From assembly GCA_002256115.1 (NCBI GenBank), contig NKIK01000001.1, forward strand, positions 238,826 through 302,825: 64,000 nt of DNA. Reading direction: 5' to 3'. Position 1 is the stretch's first letter; each line of letters begins with the position of its first letter. This stretch comes from Burkholderiales bacterium PBB3. GTDB lineage: Bacteria; Pseudomonadota; Gammaproteobacteria; Burkholderiales; Burkholderiaceae_C. Below the pieces are notes generated by a model. It ran no database searches and was not told where the DNA came from. It was given only the letters and a program-made list of their open reading frames with translations. The translations under genes and the position numbers were made by a program. Of the stretch, positions 55,948 through 64,000 are shown in pieces.

Positions 55948-57216
55948 TTAATGCTTCTGCATCGGGCCCCAGTCGGGCTCCCGAATATCGCCATTTTGCC
56001 CCGCCAAACGGGCCTTGATTTTCCCGTCCAAAGTCGTAGTCATCAACGCTTCACGGCCTTGCTGCAAAGTGGCGTAAATAATGAGGCGACTATTGGCCGA
56101 GAATCGGGGCTTTTCGTCAGCTACGGTGTCAGTAATAGCGCTCACAGTACCAGTTGCAAGCTCCATCACATGCAACTTAAAAGCACCATTGACTCGGGAA
56201 ATGAAAGCCAACCAGCGGCCATCGGGACTGACAGACGGTGAGATGTTGTAGGTCCCGGCAAAGGTAACGCGCTCTGGGGCTCCGCCATTCGCAGGCATTC
56301 TGTATATCTGCGGAGAACCACCCCGGTCGCTGACAAAATAAATGGACTTTCCATCGGCCGTGAAATTAGGCTCAGTGTCAATAGAGCCCGACTGCGTCAG
56401 ACGCCTTGGCTCACCCCCATTGGAGTCCATCAAAAATAGCTGCGATCCGCCGTCTCGGCTCAACGTCACCGCCAAGCTTTTCCCGTCGGGAGACCATGCC
56501 GGCGCGCTATTGGAGCCCTTGAAGTTGGCCACCAATCGACGTTTGCCGGTTGCAACGTCATGAACAAAAATAACGGGTTTCCTCGATTCGAAGGAAACGT
56601 AGGCAAGCTGATTTCCGTTGGGTGCCCAAGCGGGAGAAATAATGGGCTCTCCACTATTCAGAGCGCTTTGAGCATTCTCTCCGTCAGCGTCCGCAACCCA
56701 CAAGTTGAAATTCTTGCCCGTCTTGGTGACGTAGGCCACTCGGGTGCTGAAAACCCCACGGTCCCCAGTCAACTTTTCGTAGGCAAAATCAGCCAAGCGA
56801 TGCGCTACCAAGCGCAGGTCAGCAGGCAAGACCACAAAACTCTGCCCCCCAAGATCCTGCCCCCGTACGACATCCCACAGCCGCATCCTCACGTCGAAAC
56901 GACCATCCGCCAAACGGCTCACACTGCCTCCAATCAAGGCATCCGAACCACGCTGCCGCCAAGCAGAGAAATCGGGCCTAGAGCCCTCGTCCAGGGTAAT
57001 ACCCGTGCTGTCCGACCCTTTGAATTGGCCACTTCGCTCCAAGTCGGCAAGAACAATGGCAGCAATTTTTTGCGGTGAGGCATCATCGCCTTTGAACGGA
57101 ACGACGGCGATGGGAACCTGGGTAAGGCCAACGCCAGAAACCTCCACCCGGAATTGTGCGAATGCAGAAATGCACGTCAGAACTAGGACGAACGCAAGAG
57201 CAATAGATCTTTTCAT
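55948..57216 (-). CDS. tolB: TolB, periplasmic beta-propeller of the Tol-Pal system
   Basis: The 422-residue protein has a signal peptide (KRSIALAFVLVLTCISAFAQ), an N-terminal alpha/beta domain (about 22-155, with VAVVPFKG-like IAVVPFKGDD) and a six-bladed propeller with repeated PAWSPDGKSLA, EPNFTADGKSIYF and SPSVSPDGRWLAF motifs. It binds Pal and TolA. The expected upstream tolQ-R-A are absent: a glycosyltransferase gene lies 8 bp before. I start at MKRSIALAF rather than at the ORF start 21 codons earlier, which overlaps that gene. Confidence 0.93.
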   Translation of the reverse strand: MKRSIALAFVLVLTCISAFAQFRVEVSGVGLTQVPIAVVPFKGDDASPQKIAAIVLADLERSGQFKGSDSTGITLDEGSRPDFSAWRQRGSDALIGGSVSRLADGRFDVRMRLWDVVRGQDLGGQSFVVLPADLRLVAHRLADFAYEKLTGDRGVFSTRVAYVTKTGKNFNLWVADADGENAQSALNSGEPIISPAWAPNGNQLAYVSFESRKPVIFVHDVATGKRRLVANFKGSNSAPAWSPDGKSLAVTLSRDGGSQLFLMDSNGGEPRRLTQSGSIDTEPNFTADGKSIYFVSDRGGSPQIYRMPANGGAPERVTFAGTYNISPSVSPDGRWLAFISRVNGAFKLHVMELATGTVSAITDTVADEKPRFSANSRLIIYATLQQGREALMTTTLDGKIKARLAGQNGDIREPDWGPMQKH

Positions 57217-57223
57217 CGAAGCA

Positions 57224-58078
57224 TTATCCCAGCCTTGTAATGACGGCATCATCTCCCTGTCTAAGTTGGGAGTAACCAAGTGTTGGCAAGACGATGTTCG
57301 TCAGGGCGCGTGCCTCTACCGTTTTTGCATTCTGAGACGCCTGCAAACGCACAGCCTCTTTGTGCCACAAATGAAATACTTCCGTGGCACAAAATCCGTT
57401 TTTTCTGATGACTCCTGCATGGTGCAATCGCAAAACGAAGTCTGCGTCCTCGTGACCCCAACCCACAAAGGATTCATCAAAGCCATCTACTTTCTCAAAA
57501 TCAGAGCGCCACAAGGCCATATTGCAGCCACGCACACGGGTCCAAGGCGTGCCTTTATCCAATCGCCCCGACCAATCGGGTAAGCGCACTAAGCCGCTTA
57601 GCTTGTTGGCATGGCCCAGGAGCCACTTCTTGATCCAATACCCAAGAGATCGACCACTTATCTTTTCACCATTTTCAGTGACCTGTTGGCTGAAGGCTTC
57701 AGACAATAGAACTCGGCTTCCGCTGATGAACCGGCCCGCTTCTGCAAGCGCCCTATGGCGCGCGATGAAGTCGACTTCCGGCACACAATCTCCGTCCAAG
57801 AACACCAAGTAGTCACCTTTAGTGGCTGCCACGCCGCGATTGCGGATACGGGTCAGGGTAAAGCCAACGTCGGGATGCCAGACATGAATCACTCGAAGTT
57901 GTTTTGCTGCAATAGATTGCTGGATGGCCTGCACGTGCTCAGGGCGAGATCCATCGTCCGCCACGACTACCTCAAAGTTTTTGTCGTTCTGATGGATCAG
58001 GCCGTCCAATACTGCCAACAGTGCGTCATTGCGATTGAAGGTGGTTACCACCACGGAGACCAGTTGAGGAGAAGTCAT
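57224..58078 (-). CDS. Family 2 glycosyltransferase
   Basis: The 284-residue protein has a GT-A fold: VVVTTFNRNDALLAVLDGL, VVADDGS, and the metal site FLDGDCVP, then a galactosyltransferase-like C-terminal region (RGCNMALWRSDFEKVDGFDE, GWGHEDADF). It probably adds a sugar to the LPS core or O-chain. It is the only gene on this strand within the LPS block, directly before tolB, and divergent from the next glycosyltransferase. Confidence 0.85.
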   Translation of the reverse strand: MTSPQLVSVVVTTFNRNDALLAVLDGLIHQNDKNFEVVVADDGSRPEHVQAIQQSIAAKQLRVIHVWHPDVGFTLTRIRNRGVAATKGDYLVFLDGDCVPEVDFIARHRALAEAGRFISGSRVLLSEAFSQQVTENGEKISGRSLGYWIKKWLLGHANKLSGLVRLPDWSGRLDKGTPWTRVRGCNMALWRSDFEKVDGFDESFVGWGHEDADFVLRLHHAGVIRKNGFCATEVFHLWHKEAVRLQASQNAKTVEARALTNIVLPTLGYSQLRQGDDAVITRLG

Positions 58079-58149
58079 TTTGAACTAGACTACACGGCCC
58101 TGAAGGCAGACCGTGCGTTGGGAAAAACGGGCAAATACTAACACTACCA

Positions 58150-58950
58150 ATGAGCAAAATTTCTGTCTACATCATCGCCTTCAACGAGGCAGAAAAAGTT
58201 GCCGCCACGATAGAAAGCGCGCGGTGGGCGGATGAAATCATCGTTGTCGACTCATGGAGCACCGACTCGACCGCTGAAATTGCCAGCCAGTTGGGGGCCA
58301 GGGTCGTCCAGGTAAAGTTTCAAGGTTTTGGTGACTTGCGTAACCAGGCACTGGCGGCATGCACCCACGACTGGATATTCAGCCTGGATGCAGATGAGCG
58401 GTGCACGGTTGAGGCGGCGCAGGAGATTCGCTCAGTGGTGAACGACCCCAATGCAGTGGACGCCTATTGGATGCCACGGCGCAATTTTTTTATGGGTCAA
58501 TGGATTCGGCACTCGGGTTGGTATCCCAACTATCGCCAGCCCCAGCTGTTTAGAAAAGGGCGCATGACTTATGAGCCCAAGCAGGTGCATGAGGGGTACG
58601 TACTCCACTCAGATAAACCGGTGGGGCATCTTACGCAGGCGATTTGGCAGTTCCCCTTTAAAAACATGGCAGAAGTCATGCACAAAGCCAATCGCTACTC
58701 AAGCCTTGGTGCCGAGCGGGTCGCCGGTCAGCCTGTGTCCATGTGGACTGCCTTCTCGCATGGCCTCTGGTCCTTTGTTAAACATTACCTGTTCAAACTG
58801 GGTTTTCTGGATGGCTGGCCCGGCTTCGTCATTGCCTTTGGAAATTTTGAAGGCACTTTCTACCGCTATGTAAAGGCCATGGAGATTCAGAAAGGTGCGC
58901 AGTGGAAACTGCCGACCGAGGTCACGACTTACGTAAAGCCCAAGGATTGA
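58150..58950 (+). CDS. WaaE/KdtX-like glycosyltransferase
   Basis: The 266-residue family 2 transferase opens ISVYIIAFNEAEKVAATIESARWADEI in the manner of WaaE, with VVDSWSTDSTAEIA, LDADER as the DXD-like site, and a downstream YRQPQLFRKGRM. WaaE adds glucose to heptose of the LPS inner core. It begins a rightward run with the O-antigen ligase and the MsbA-like exporter. Confidence 0.85.
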   Translation: MSKISVYIIAFNEAEKVAATIESARWADEIIVVDSWSTDSTAEIASQLGARVVQVKFQGFGDLRNQALAACTHDWIFSLDADERCTVEAAQEIRSVVNDPNAVDAYWMPRRNFFMGQWIRHSGWYPNYRQPQLFRKGRMTYEPKQVHEGYVLHSDKPVGHLTQAIWQFPFKNMAEVMHKANRYSSLGAERVAGQPVSMWTAFSHGLWSFVKHYLFKLGFLDGWPGFVIAFGNFEGTFYRYVKAMEIQKGAQWKLPTEVTTYVKPKD

Positions 58951-58999
58951 AGTGCTTCGATCTTGGCGCGCAGGCCCTGTGAGCAATCCGGATATTTAA

Positions 59000-60277
59000 A
59001 TGCTGGCATCTAGGCCCAACCTGAGGCTCACCGTGGTGACCTTGCTGGCGCTTTCGGTCAGCCTACCCATGGCTGCGTTGAGCTTGGCGAAGCTGCTACT
59101 TTTCTTCACAGGTCTCTGTTTTTTTGCCAAAGAAGTATTCGCATCGCGCCGCACATCGGTGTTCCCCAAAGGCTTCACGAGTCCCATCGTCTTGATCTGC
59201 ATTGCATTCTGGTCCATCAGCCTATTCTGGACGGATGCAGAGCTTGAGAACGCGCTCATTGCATTCGTCAAACATGGAAAATTGCTGACCATACCCATTC
59301 TTCTTTTGCTGCTCAAGAACAGCACAGAAGCCAAGGCCGGTTTGTTTGCACTGGCCACAGGACAATGCCTGGTCATGGTCAGCTCGTGGCTGATGGCAGC
59401 CAATATTCCCGTGTTATGGGTTGCGCGACCATCGGGTCCAGCAGATCCCCTCACGCAGTTTGTTCCGTATGCCGATAGTTACTTAGATCAGTCCATCATG
59501 CTGGCCGCCACAGCTGGCATATTTTGGCATTTGACACGTGGGCAGGCCCGGTCTATTTCAAAATCATTGTGGGTCTTTCTTGCATTTGGTTGTTTGCTCA
59601 ATGTCGTTGTGTTGATGCCAGGCAGAACGGGCTACATACTGGCCATTGCAACCGCATGTTTTGCAGCGATTTTTGAAGTCCCGCGGAGATACCGATGGGT
59701 GGTCTCGGTGTTCACACCACTGCTGCTGGGGCTTGCGCTGTACTACAGCGTGCCCCAGTTTCAGCAGAGGGTAAAACTAGCGGCACAAGAATTAGGCAGT
59801 TATGGGGCCGCCCCGATAGTGGGAAGCTCCATAGGAGCTCGACTCAATATGTGGAGACTGTCTGCCACCGCCATTGCCAATGCGCCCCTCACGGGCTATG
59901 GCATTGGAAACTGGACGCCCACAGTCAAGAAACTGTCTGGACCCAACGCCGAATTGGTATTTGGCTCGGGCAATCGCAGTAATCCGCATCAGGAGCTGCT
60001 GCTTTGGACAGTGGAACTGGGCATTGCTGGTGCGGCCTTATTCCTGGGTTTTCTTTGGGCATTGGTTCGCGATACCCAAAAGCTCAAACTACCAATCCGC
60101 CGGGCAACCCTGTCCCTCGTCGCCATGCTGTTCCTCACTTGCCTTTTCAATTCACCGCTTTACGATGATCTGATGGGCGATTATTTTTGCATCACACTGG
60201 GTTTGCTGCTCGCGCTGGGTTTACGAGACAATCAGGAACGTTCACCATCCCACTTCGGGTCCCAAGTGACCGACTAG
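59000..60277 (+). CDS. O-antigen ligase family membrane protein (WaaL/Wzy-C)
   Basis: The 425-residue protein has about ten to eleven hydrophobic segments and a large periplasmic loop (about 230-320) holding the Wzy-C pattern (RLNMWRLSATAIANAPLTGYGIGN with Arg and the NPHQELLLWTVELGIAG motif). Such proteins join O-antigen to the lipid A-core or polymerise O-units; the context of LPS genes makes a ligase likely. A strong SD (GAAAGAGG) for the next gene overlaps the stop. Confidence 0.85.
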   Translation: MLASRPNLRLTVVTLLALSVSLPMAALSLAKLLLFFTGLCFFAKEVFASRRTSVFPKGFTSPIVLICIAFWSISLFWTDAELENALIAFVKHGKLLTIPILLLLLKNSTEAKAGLFALATGQCLVMVSSWLMAANIPVLWVARPSGPADPLTQFVPYADSYLDQSIMLAATAGIFWHLTRGQARSISKSLWVFLAFGCLLNVVVLMPGRTGYILAIATACFAAIFEVPRRYRWVVSVFTPLLLGLALYYSVPQFQQRVKLAAQELGSYGAAPIVGSSIGARLNMWRLSATAIANAPLTGYGIGNWTPTVKKLSGPNAELVFGSGNRSNPHQELLLWTVELGIAGAALFLGFLWALVRDTQKLKLPIRRATLSLVAMLFLTCLFNSPLYDDLMGDYFCITLGLLLALGLRDNQERSPSHFGSQVTD

Positions 60278-60291
60278 AAAGAGGCCGAAGA

Positions 60292-62082
60292 TTGGGCTCA
60301 AACTCCACTGACAATCCCGCCCCCGGCGCGTTGACCAAGCCTGTGGGCAGCTTGATGCAGCGCATGTCGCGCTTGATGCCCTACTTTGGCGTGCTCAGAA
60401 GCACTTGGATGCTCGTAGCCTTGGGAGCCATCGTTGGCGCATTGACTGAGCCCATGATTCCAGCGCTATTGAAGCCCCTATTGGATGAGGGTTTTCAGCA
60501 AGGAAATTTGGACATTTGGATGATCCCCGCGTCCTTGCTCTCCTTGTTTGCCGTTCGGGGATTGGCCGGCTATGTGGCCCAAATTGGCCTTTCCAAAATC
60601 ACGGGCCAGGGGCTGGTACTGCTGCGCAAGGAAATGTTCGACAAAGTTCTGCACGCTAGGCTTGATCTTTTCTCACAGCAAAGCTCCAGCGCATTGTCCA
60701 ACACCTTGGTGTATGACGTGCAAAGCGGTTCGGGCATGCTGGTCAACTCCATTCTGAGTTTGGTACGCAATGGGCTTACCGCGCTGGCACTGCTGGGTTA
60801 TCTATTTTTTCTCAATTGGAAGTTGACGCTGATCGTGGCGGCTGTTTTCCCGGTGGTGGCCGTTGTGATGCGCACGCTAACCCGAAGGGTGCACCACCTC
60901 ACCAAGGCCAACCAGGATGCTACTGATGAGCTGGCCTATGTAGTGGAAGAGAACGTCCTAGCCCACCGTGATGTTCGCTTGTATTCTGCGCAGCGACTCC
61001 AAGCGGGCCGATTCGAGCAATTGAGCGAATCTTTGCGACGCCTCGCGATGAAGTCCACCATAGCAGGCGCCGCCATGACGCCACTGACTCAAATGGTGGC
61101 TGCGGTCGCATTGTCAGCTGTGATTTCTGTCGCTGTGTTGCAAAGCGCAAGTAGCGGTACATCCGTGGGTGGTTTTGTTGCGTTTGTGACCACCATGCTG
61201 ATGATCATTGCTCCAATACGCCAGCTGTCCGAAGTATCTGGCCCGATTACCCGTGGCTTGGTCGCCCTAGAGCGTGCGCTGGACATGATCCACGATATTC
61301 CCAATGAAACCAGCGGAAGCTACGCCAAGTCGCGTGCGCAAGGTTCCATTGCATTTGAGGGAGTGGAGGTGCTCTACCCGAACGCCAATACACCCGCAAT
61401 TAACTCCCTAACTCTTGGGGTCAACCCAGGAGAGACGGTAGCTTTTGTCGGCACCTCTGGCTCAGGAAAAACAACTTTGATGAACTTGCTACCCCGGTTT
61501 GTGGAATGTTCTGCAGGTCAGGTGTTACTGGATGGGGTCCGACTGGAAGAGTGGTCCTTGCCGTCTTTGCGTTCACAGTTTGCGTTGGTCAGCCAGCACG
61601 TCGTAATGCTCAACGACAGCGTGGCGGCCAATGTGGCGCTGGGCCTACCATTGGACAAAACTAAGGTCGCTGCTTGCCTGCTGGCCGCCAATCTGTCGCG
61701 CTTTCTGGAGGATTTGCCGCAGGGCATTGACACAGTCGTGGGACATAATGCGGCACAACTTTCCGGCGGCCAACGCCAGCGCTTGGCAATTGCCCGTGCG
61801 CTCTACAAGGACGCGCCAATTCTCATTCTGGACGAAGCCACCTCAGCACTGGATACCGAGTCTGAGCGCGCAGTACAAGAGGCTTTGCAAGTCTTAATGC
61901 AGGGTCGTACAACTCTGGTCATTGCCCATCGGCTATCGACAGTGATGCATGCCAACCGCATTGTGGTCATGGATACTGGCACCATCCTGGAAATGGGCAC
62001 CCACACGGAATTGTTGGAAAAGAATGGCGCTTATGCGCGTCTGTATCGGCTCGGCCAGGACTCCAGCGGGTTGCTGGCTTAA
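60292..62082 (+). CDS. MsbA-like lipid/LPS ABC exporter
   Basis: The 596-residue protein is a half-transporter: six membrane helices (about 30-325) with the EENVLAHRDVRLYSAQ coupling region, then an ATPase domain with Walker A GTSGSGKTT, signature AQLSGGQRQRLAIARAL and Walker B ILILDEATSALD. It should flip the lipid A-core precursor for the Lpt system (lptF/lptG at the window start). I start at a TTG at 60292 with AAAGAGG 8 bp before; the ORF is open back into the ligase gene. The 3' end overlaps that of the convergent GT4 gene by four bases. Confidence 0.9.
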   Translation: MGSNSTDNPAPGALTKPVGSLMQRMSRLMPYFGVLRSTWMLVALGAIVGALTEPMIPALLKPLLDEGFQQGNLDIWMIPASLLSLFAVRGLAGYVAQIGLSKITGQGLVLLRKEMFDKVLHARLDLFSQQSSSALSNTLVYDVQSGSGMLVNSILSLVRNGLTALALLGYLFFLNWKLTLIVAAVFPVVAVVMRTLTRRVHHLTKANQDATDELAYVVEENVLAHRDVRLYSAQRLQAGRFEQLSESLRRLAMKSTIAGAAMTPLTQMVAAVALSAVISVAVLQSASSGTSVGGFVAFVTTMLMIIAPIRQLSEVSGPITRGLVALERALDMIHDIPNETSGSYAKSRAQGSIAFEGVEVLYPNANTPAINSLTLGVNPGETVAFVGTSGSGKTTLMNLLPRFVECSAGQVLLDGVRLEEWSLPSLRSQFALVSQHVVMLNDSVAANVALGLPLDKTKVAACLLAANLSRFLEDLPQGIDTVVGHNAAQLSGGQRQRLAIARALYKDAPILILDEATSALDTESERAVQEALQVLMQGRTTLVIAHRLSTVMHANRIVVMDTGTILEMGTHTELLEKNGAYARLYRLGQDSSGLLA

Positions 62083-63245
62083 GCGCCAAGCTCTTTTACA
62101 CCTCGGTAGATGGCGTCCAGCCGCATTGCCTGCTGCGACCAGAGGTGTTGTGCTGCAAACACCAAGGCACCGCCCGATAGCTTGGTGCGCACATCAGCAT
62201 CCTGGCGCACGCGCTCCAGCAAATGTGCCAAGGCATCGCTATCCAAAGGCTTGTTCAGCAGCAACGCATTCTCCCCGTCGGTCAGCAACTCCGATATTCC
62301 ACAATACTGAGCGCTGCTCACTACCACTGGCAAGCCGCAGGCCATAGCCTCTAGTACGACCATCGCAAAGGTATCTTCCAAGGTGGGGTGAGCCAAACAA
62401 TCAGCAGCATGGTACGCGGGCTGCACCGATGCCATAGCGCCCAGAAAAAAAACACGCTCCTTCAAGCCTAGGCGCGCGATGTCAGACTCCACGAAGGAAG
62501 TTTGCGCTGGATTGCCGACCACCGCCACATAGCAATCGGCGGGCAACCGCTTGAGTGCAGCCAACAGTGCAGGCAACCCTTTCTTGCGAAAGTCATTACC
62601 CACCAAAAGAATGCAATAGCCTTCAACCGGTAGACCTAAGGCTGCACGGGCCTGGCGTTTCAATGCGTCAGACGCAAGCCCGGCAACTTCTGCAATGCCA
62701 GGTGTCACGATGCGTAAAGCAGCTTGCGTGCGCGGAAAGGTTTTCAGCATGGTGGCCTTCAAACTGGTCGAAGGCAACACAATGCAGCGCCCGTCGGACA
62801 CGCTGTATCGCAGATGTTCCAAACCCAGGTAAGTCAATAGTCTAGGGCTGGTAGCTACCTTGATCCAACGCAGAGCTCGTCTCAGGCCTGTACGCCCGAC
62901 GAAGAGGTTGTATTGCACTGGCAGTACATGCACGGTCTGCACATTCCCATGCCAAGTATTTTCGTGCGAATGGACCACGTCATAGCTCTTGCGAGTCTGC
63001 CACCAGGTCGCCGTAGCAAACCACAATTGATTAATCCAGCGGGGCCGCCGGAATGGCAATGGCACCCGGTGGTAGGTGACTCCCGGGAATTGATGCGAAA
63101 TCTCCTGTGCAAACACATGAATCTCGTGCTGGGAAGCCAGTTGTTCCACCAGGGCGATCGAATACCGCTCAGCACCACCCGCCGTAGGCTTGAAAAGGCG
63201 ATTCAGAACAGCAACCCGCAGACGCTGCGACTCCATGTCACTCAC
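62079..63245 (-). CDS. Family 4 glycosyltransferase (WaaG-like)
   Basis: The 388-residue GT-B enzyme has an N-terminal FKPTAGGAERYSIALVEQL acceptor region, LLVGNDFRKKGLPALLAAL at the domain junction, and the EX7E motif EDTFAMVVLEAMACGLPVVVS. It most resembles LPS-core glucosyltransferase I. The GTG start overlaps the stop of the deacetylase gene (GTGA); an ATG three codons on is the alternative. Confidence 0.85.
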   Translation of the reverse strand: MSDMESQRLRVAVLNRLFKPTAGGAERYSIALVEQLASQHEIHVFAQEISHQFPGVTYHRVPLPFRRPRWINQLWFATATWWQTRKSYDVVHSHENTWHGNVQTVHVLPVQYNLFVGRTGLRRALRWIKVATSPRLLTYLGLEHLRYSVSDGRCIVLPSTSLKATMLKTFPRTQAALRIVTPGIAEVAGLASDALKRQARAALGLPVEGYCILLVGNDFRKKGLPALLAALKRLPADCYVAVVGNPAQTSFVESDIARLGLKERVFFLGAMASVQPAYHAADCLAHPTLEDTFAMVVLEAMACGLPVVVSSAQYCGISELLTDGENALLLNKPLDSDALAHLLERVRQDADVRTKLSGGALVFAAQHLWSQQAMRLDAIYRGVKELGA

Positions 63246-63991
63246 ACCCGACGCCTGTCTTCGTAGCGGGTCGCAATTTTCAGCCAAAACATGAGGCGCG
63301 TAGTCGATCGCACGACCGGAACCCGGGGAAGCTCCAACATCGATTCGCCCGCCTGGCAGCGGCCGCGACGCGTCGTCGTGGCCGACTCAAAGCCTGCATT
63401 GCCCACCGCTGCCACGGTATCCGTATTGAAATCCCCGTAGGGGTAACAAAAATGCGCCACTGGGCTGGCAGCGCCGACCTCCAGCTCCCGTCGGCTCAGC
63501 ACAATCTCTTGCAGGCACTGCTCGGCAGAAACGTCGGGCAGGTGTACATGGTTGCGGGTGTGTGCTCCCACCTGCTGCCCACCCGCAACCCATTGCTGAA
63601 GCTGCGCAGCCGTCATTAAGGGCACCTGGGCAATGCCGGCGGGAATATCCCATGCGTTGGTCTTGCCCAGTAACTGGCTCACAGCATAGCAAGTCGATGT
63701 GAAGCCATGCCGCTGCAACACGGGCAAAGCATGGGTCAAATTGTTCACGTATCCGTCGTCAAACGTAATACCAACTACCTTGCCATGCCGCTCACCACGC
63801 AAATAGGGTTGCAAGTCGCCCATGGACAAACCACGGTAGCCCAGTAAGGCCAAAAAAGCCATCTGGCGTGCAAAGTCCTGGGGAGCCACATACAGACTGC
63901 GGTAAGGAGCACCCTTGGGCGGGGCATCGGCAATCTGGTGATAGGTCAGAATAGGAATGGGGGCCTTATTGGCAGGCTTGGGTACCGTCAC
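63242..63991 (-). CDS. Polysaccharide deacetylase (CE4), 5' end uncertain
   Basis: The visible 249 residues form a NodB-type domain: TYHQI, ITFDDGYVNNLTHALP (with the Asp-Asp motif), HTRNHVHL (metal His pair) and YPYGDFNTD. The enzyme would remove acetyl groups from a surface glycan. The reading frame stays open to the window edge, so the GTG at 63991 may not be the true start. It is coupled to the GT4 gene. Confidence 0.82.
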   Translation of the reverse strand: MTVPKPANKAPIPILTYHQIADAPPKGAPYRSLYVAPQDFARQMAFLALLGYRGLSMGDLQPYLRGERHGKVVGITFDDGYVNNLTHALPVLQRHGFTSTCYAVSQLLGKTNAWDIPAGIAQVPLMTAAQLQQWVAGGQQVGAHTRNHVHLPDVSAEQCLQEIVLSRRELEVGAASPVAHFCYPYGDFNTDTVAAVGNAGFESATTTRRGRCQAGESMLELPRVPVVRSTTRLMFWLKIATRYEDRRRV

Positions 63992-64000
63992 GGTAGGGGC

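Overview
The window looks like a stretch of ordinary chromosome from a betaproteobacterium, most likely of the Comamonadaceae (Rhodoferax/Polaromonas-like). This rests on gene order and protein character: a cysI-DUF934-cysH-cysD-cysN sulfur cluster, smc-zipA-ligA, dapC-dapD-pilT/U-like-prmB, FabR/DesT-type control of a desaturase, and LytS/LytTR genes. The genus is inferred. No prophage, insertion sequence, CRISPR array or plasmid function was seen. About 60 protein genes and three tRNA genes fill nearly all of the sequence.

Region by region. 1-1.7 kb: end of lptF, lptG, and a small sirohydrochlorin chelatase (cbiX). 1.8-3.9 kb: a CysB-type regulator and a YbdL-type aminotransferase. 4.0-7.1 kb: a LytS-like kinase with membrane segments on both sides of its catalytic part, and its LytTR regulator. 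7.2-13.5 kb: assimilatory sulfate reduction (TSUP carrier, cysI, DUF934, cysH, cysD, cysN). 13.6-15.3 kb: ferredoxin, ferredoxin-NADP reductase, tRNA-Asn. 15.4-19.9 kb: small unknown, HPP-CBS membrane protein, then a four-gene cluster of a J-domain protein and three proteins I do not recognise. 20-23.4 kb: glutathione peroxidase, arsS, an MTA-type phosphorylase, a cNMP-binding protein. 23.2-27.5 kb: purL with a coupled small membrane protein. 27.7-32.6 kb: PilG-like regulator, desaturase with its reductase and TetR regulator, diguanylate cyclase. 32.6-36.1 kb: map, glnD. 36.2-40 kb: NTF2-like protein, DUF1003, DTW tRNA enzyme, peptide deformylase, CHASE4-GGDEF protein. 40-46.7 kb: ligA, zipA, smc. 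46.8-53.9 kb: response regulator, Hpt protein, dapC, dapD, pilT/U-like ATPase, prmB, ABC-F. 54-57.2 kb: two tRNA-Lys genes, tcdA, cpoB, a remnant of pal, tolB. 57.2-64 kb: LPS or glycan assembly (glycosyltransferases, O-antigen ligase, MsbA-like exporter, polysaccharide deacetylase).

Two non-coding signals stand out. First, a dispersed element is present in seven clear copies: GCTA, ten variable bases, then AGCTGCTCCCGCAC and a conserved tail. It exists in a 57-nt and a 46-nt form. Six of the seven copies lie within genes or across a gene start without breaking the frame (cysI, DUF934, cysN, purL twice, prmB), in both orientations and in more than one reading frame. Second, the unusual 304-nt gap between cysD and cysN holds two opposed hairpin units whose 28-nt loop is nearly identical while their 22-bp stems are unrelated but each self-complementary.

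Other notable points are the decayed pal between tolB and cpoB, a tol cluster without tolQRA alongside, a PAPS-reductase-type CysH with no cysC nearby, and tcdA directly upstream of two tRNA-Lys genes.
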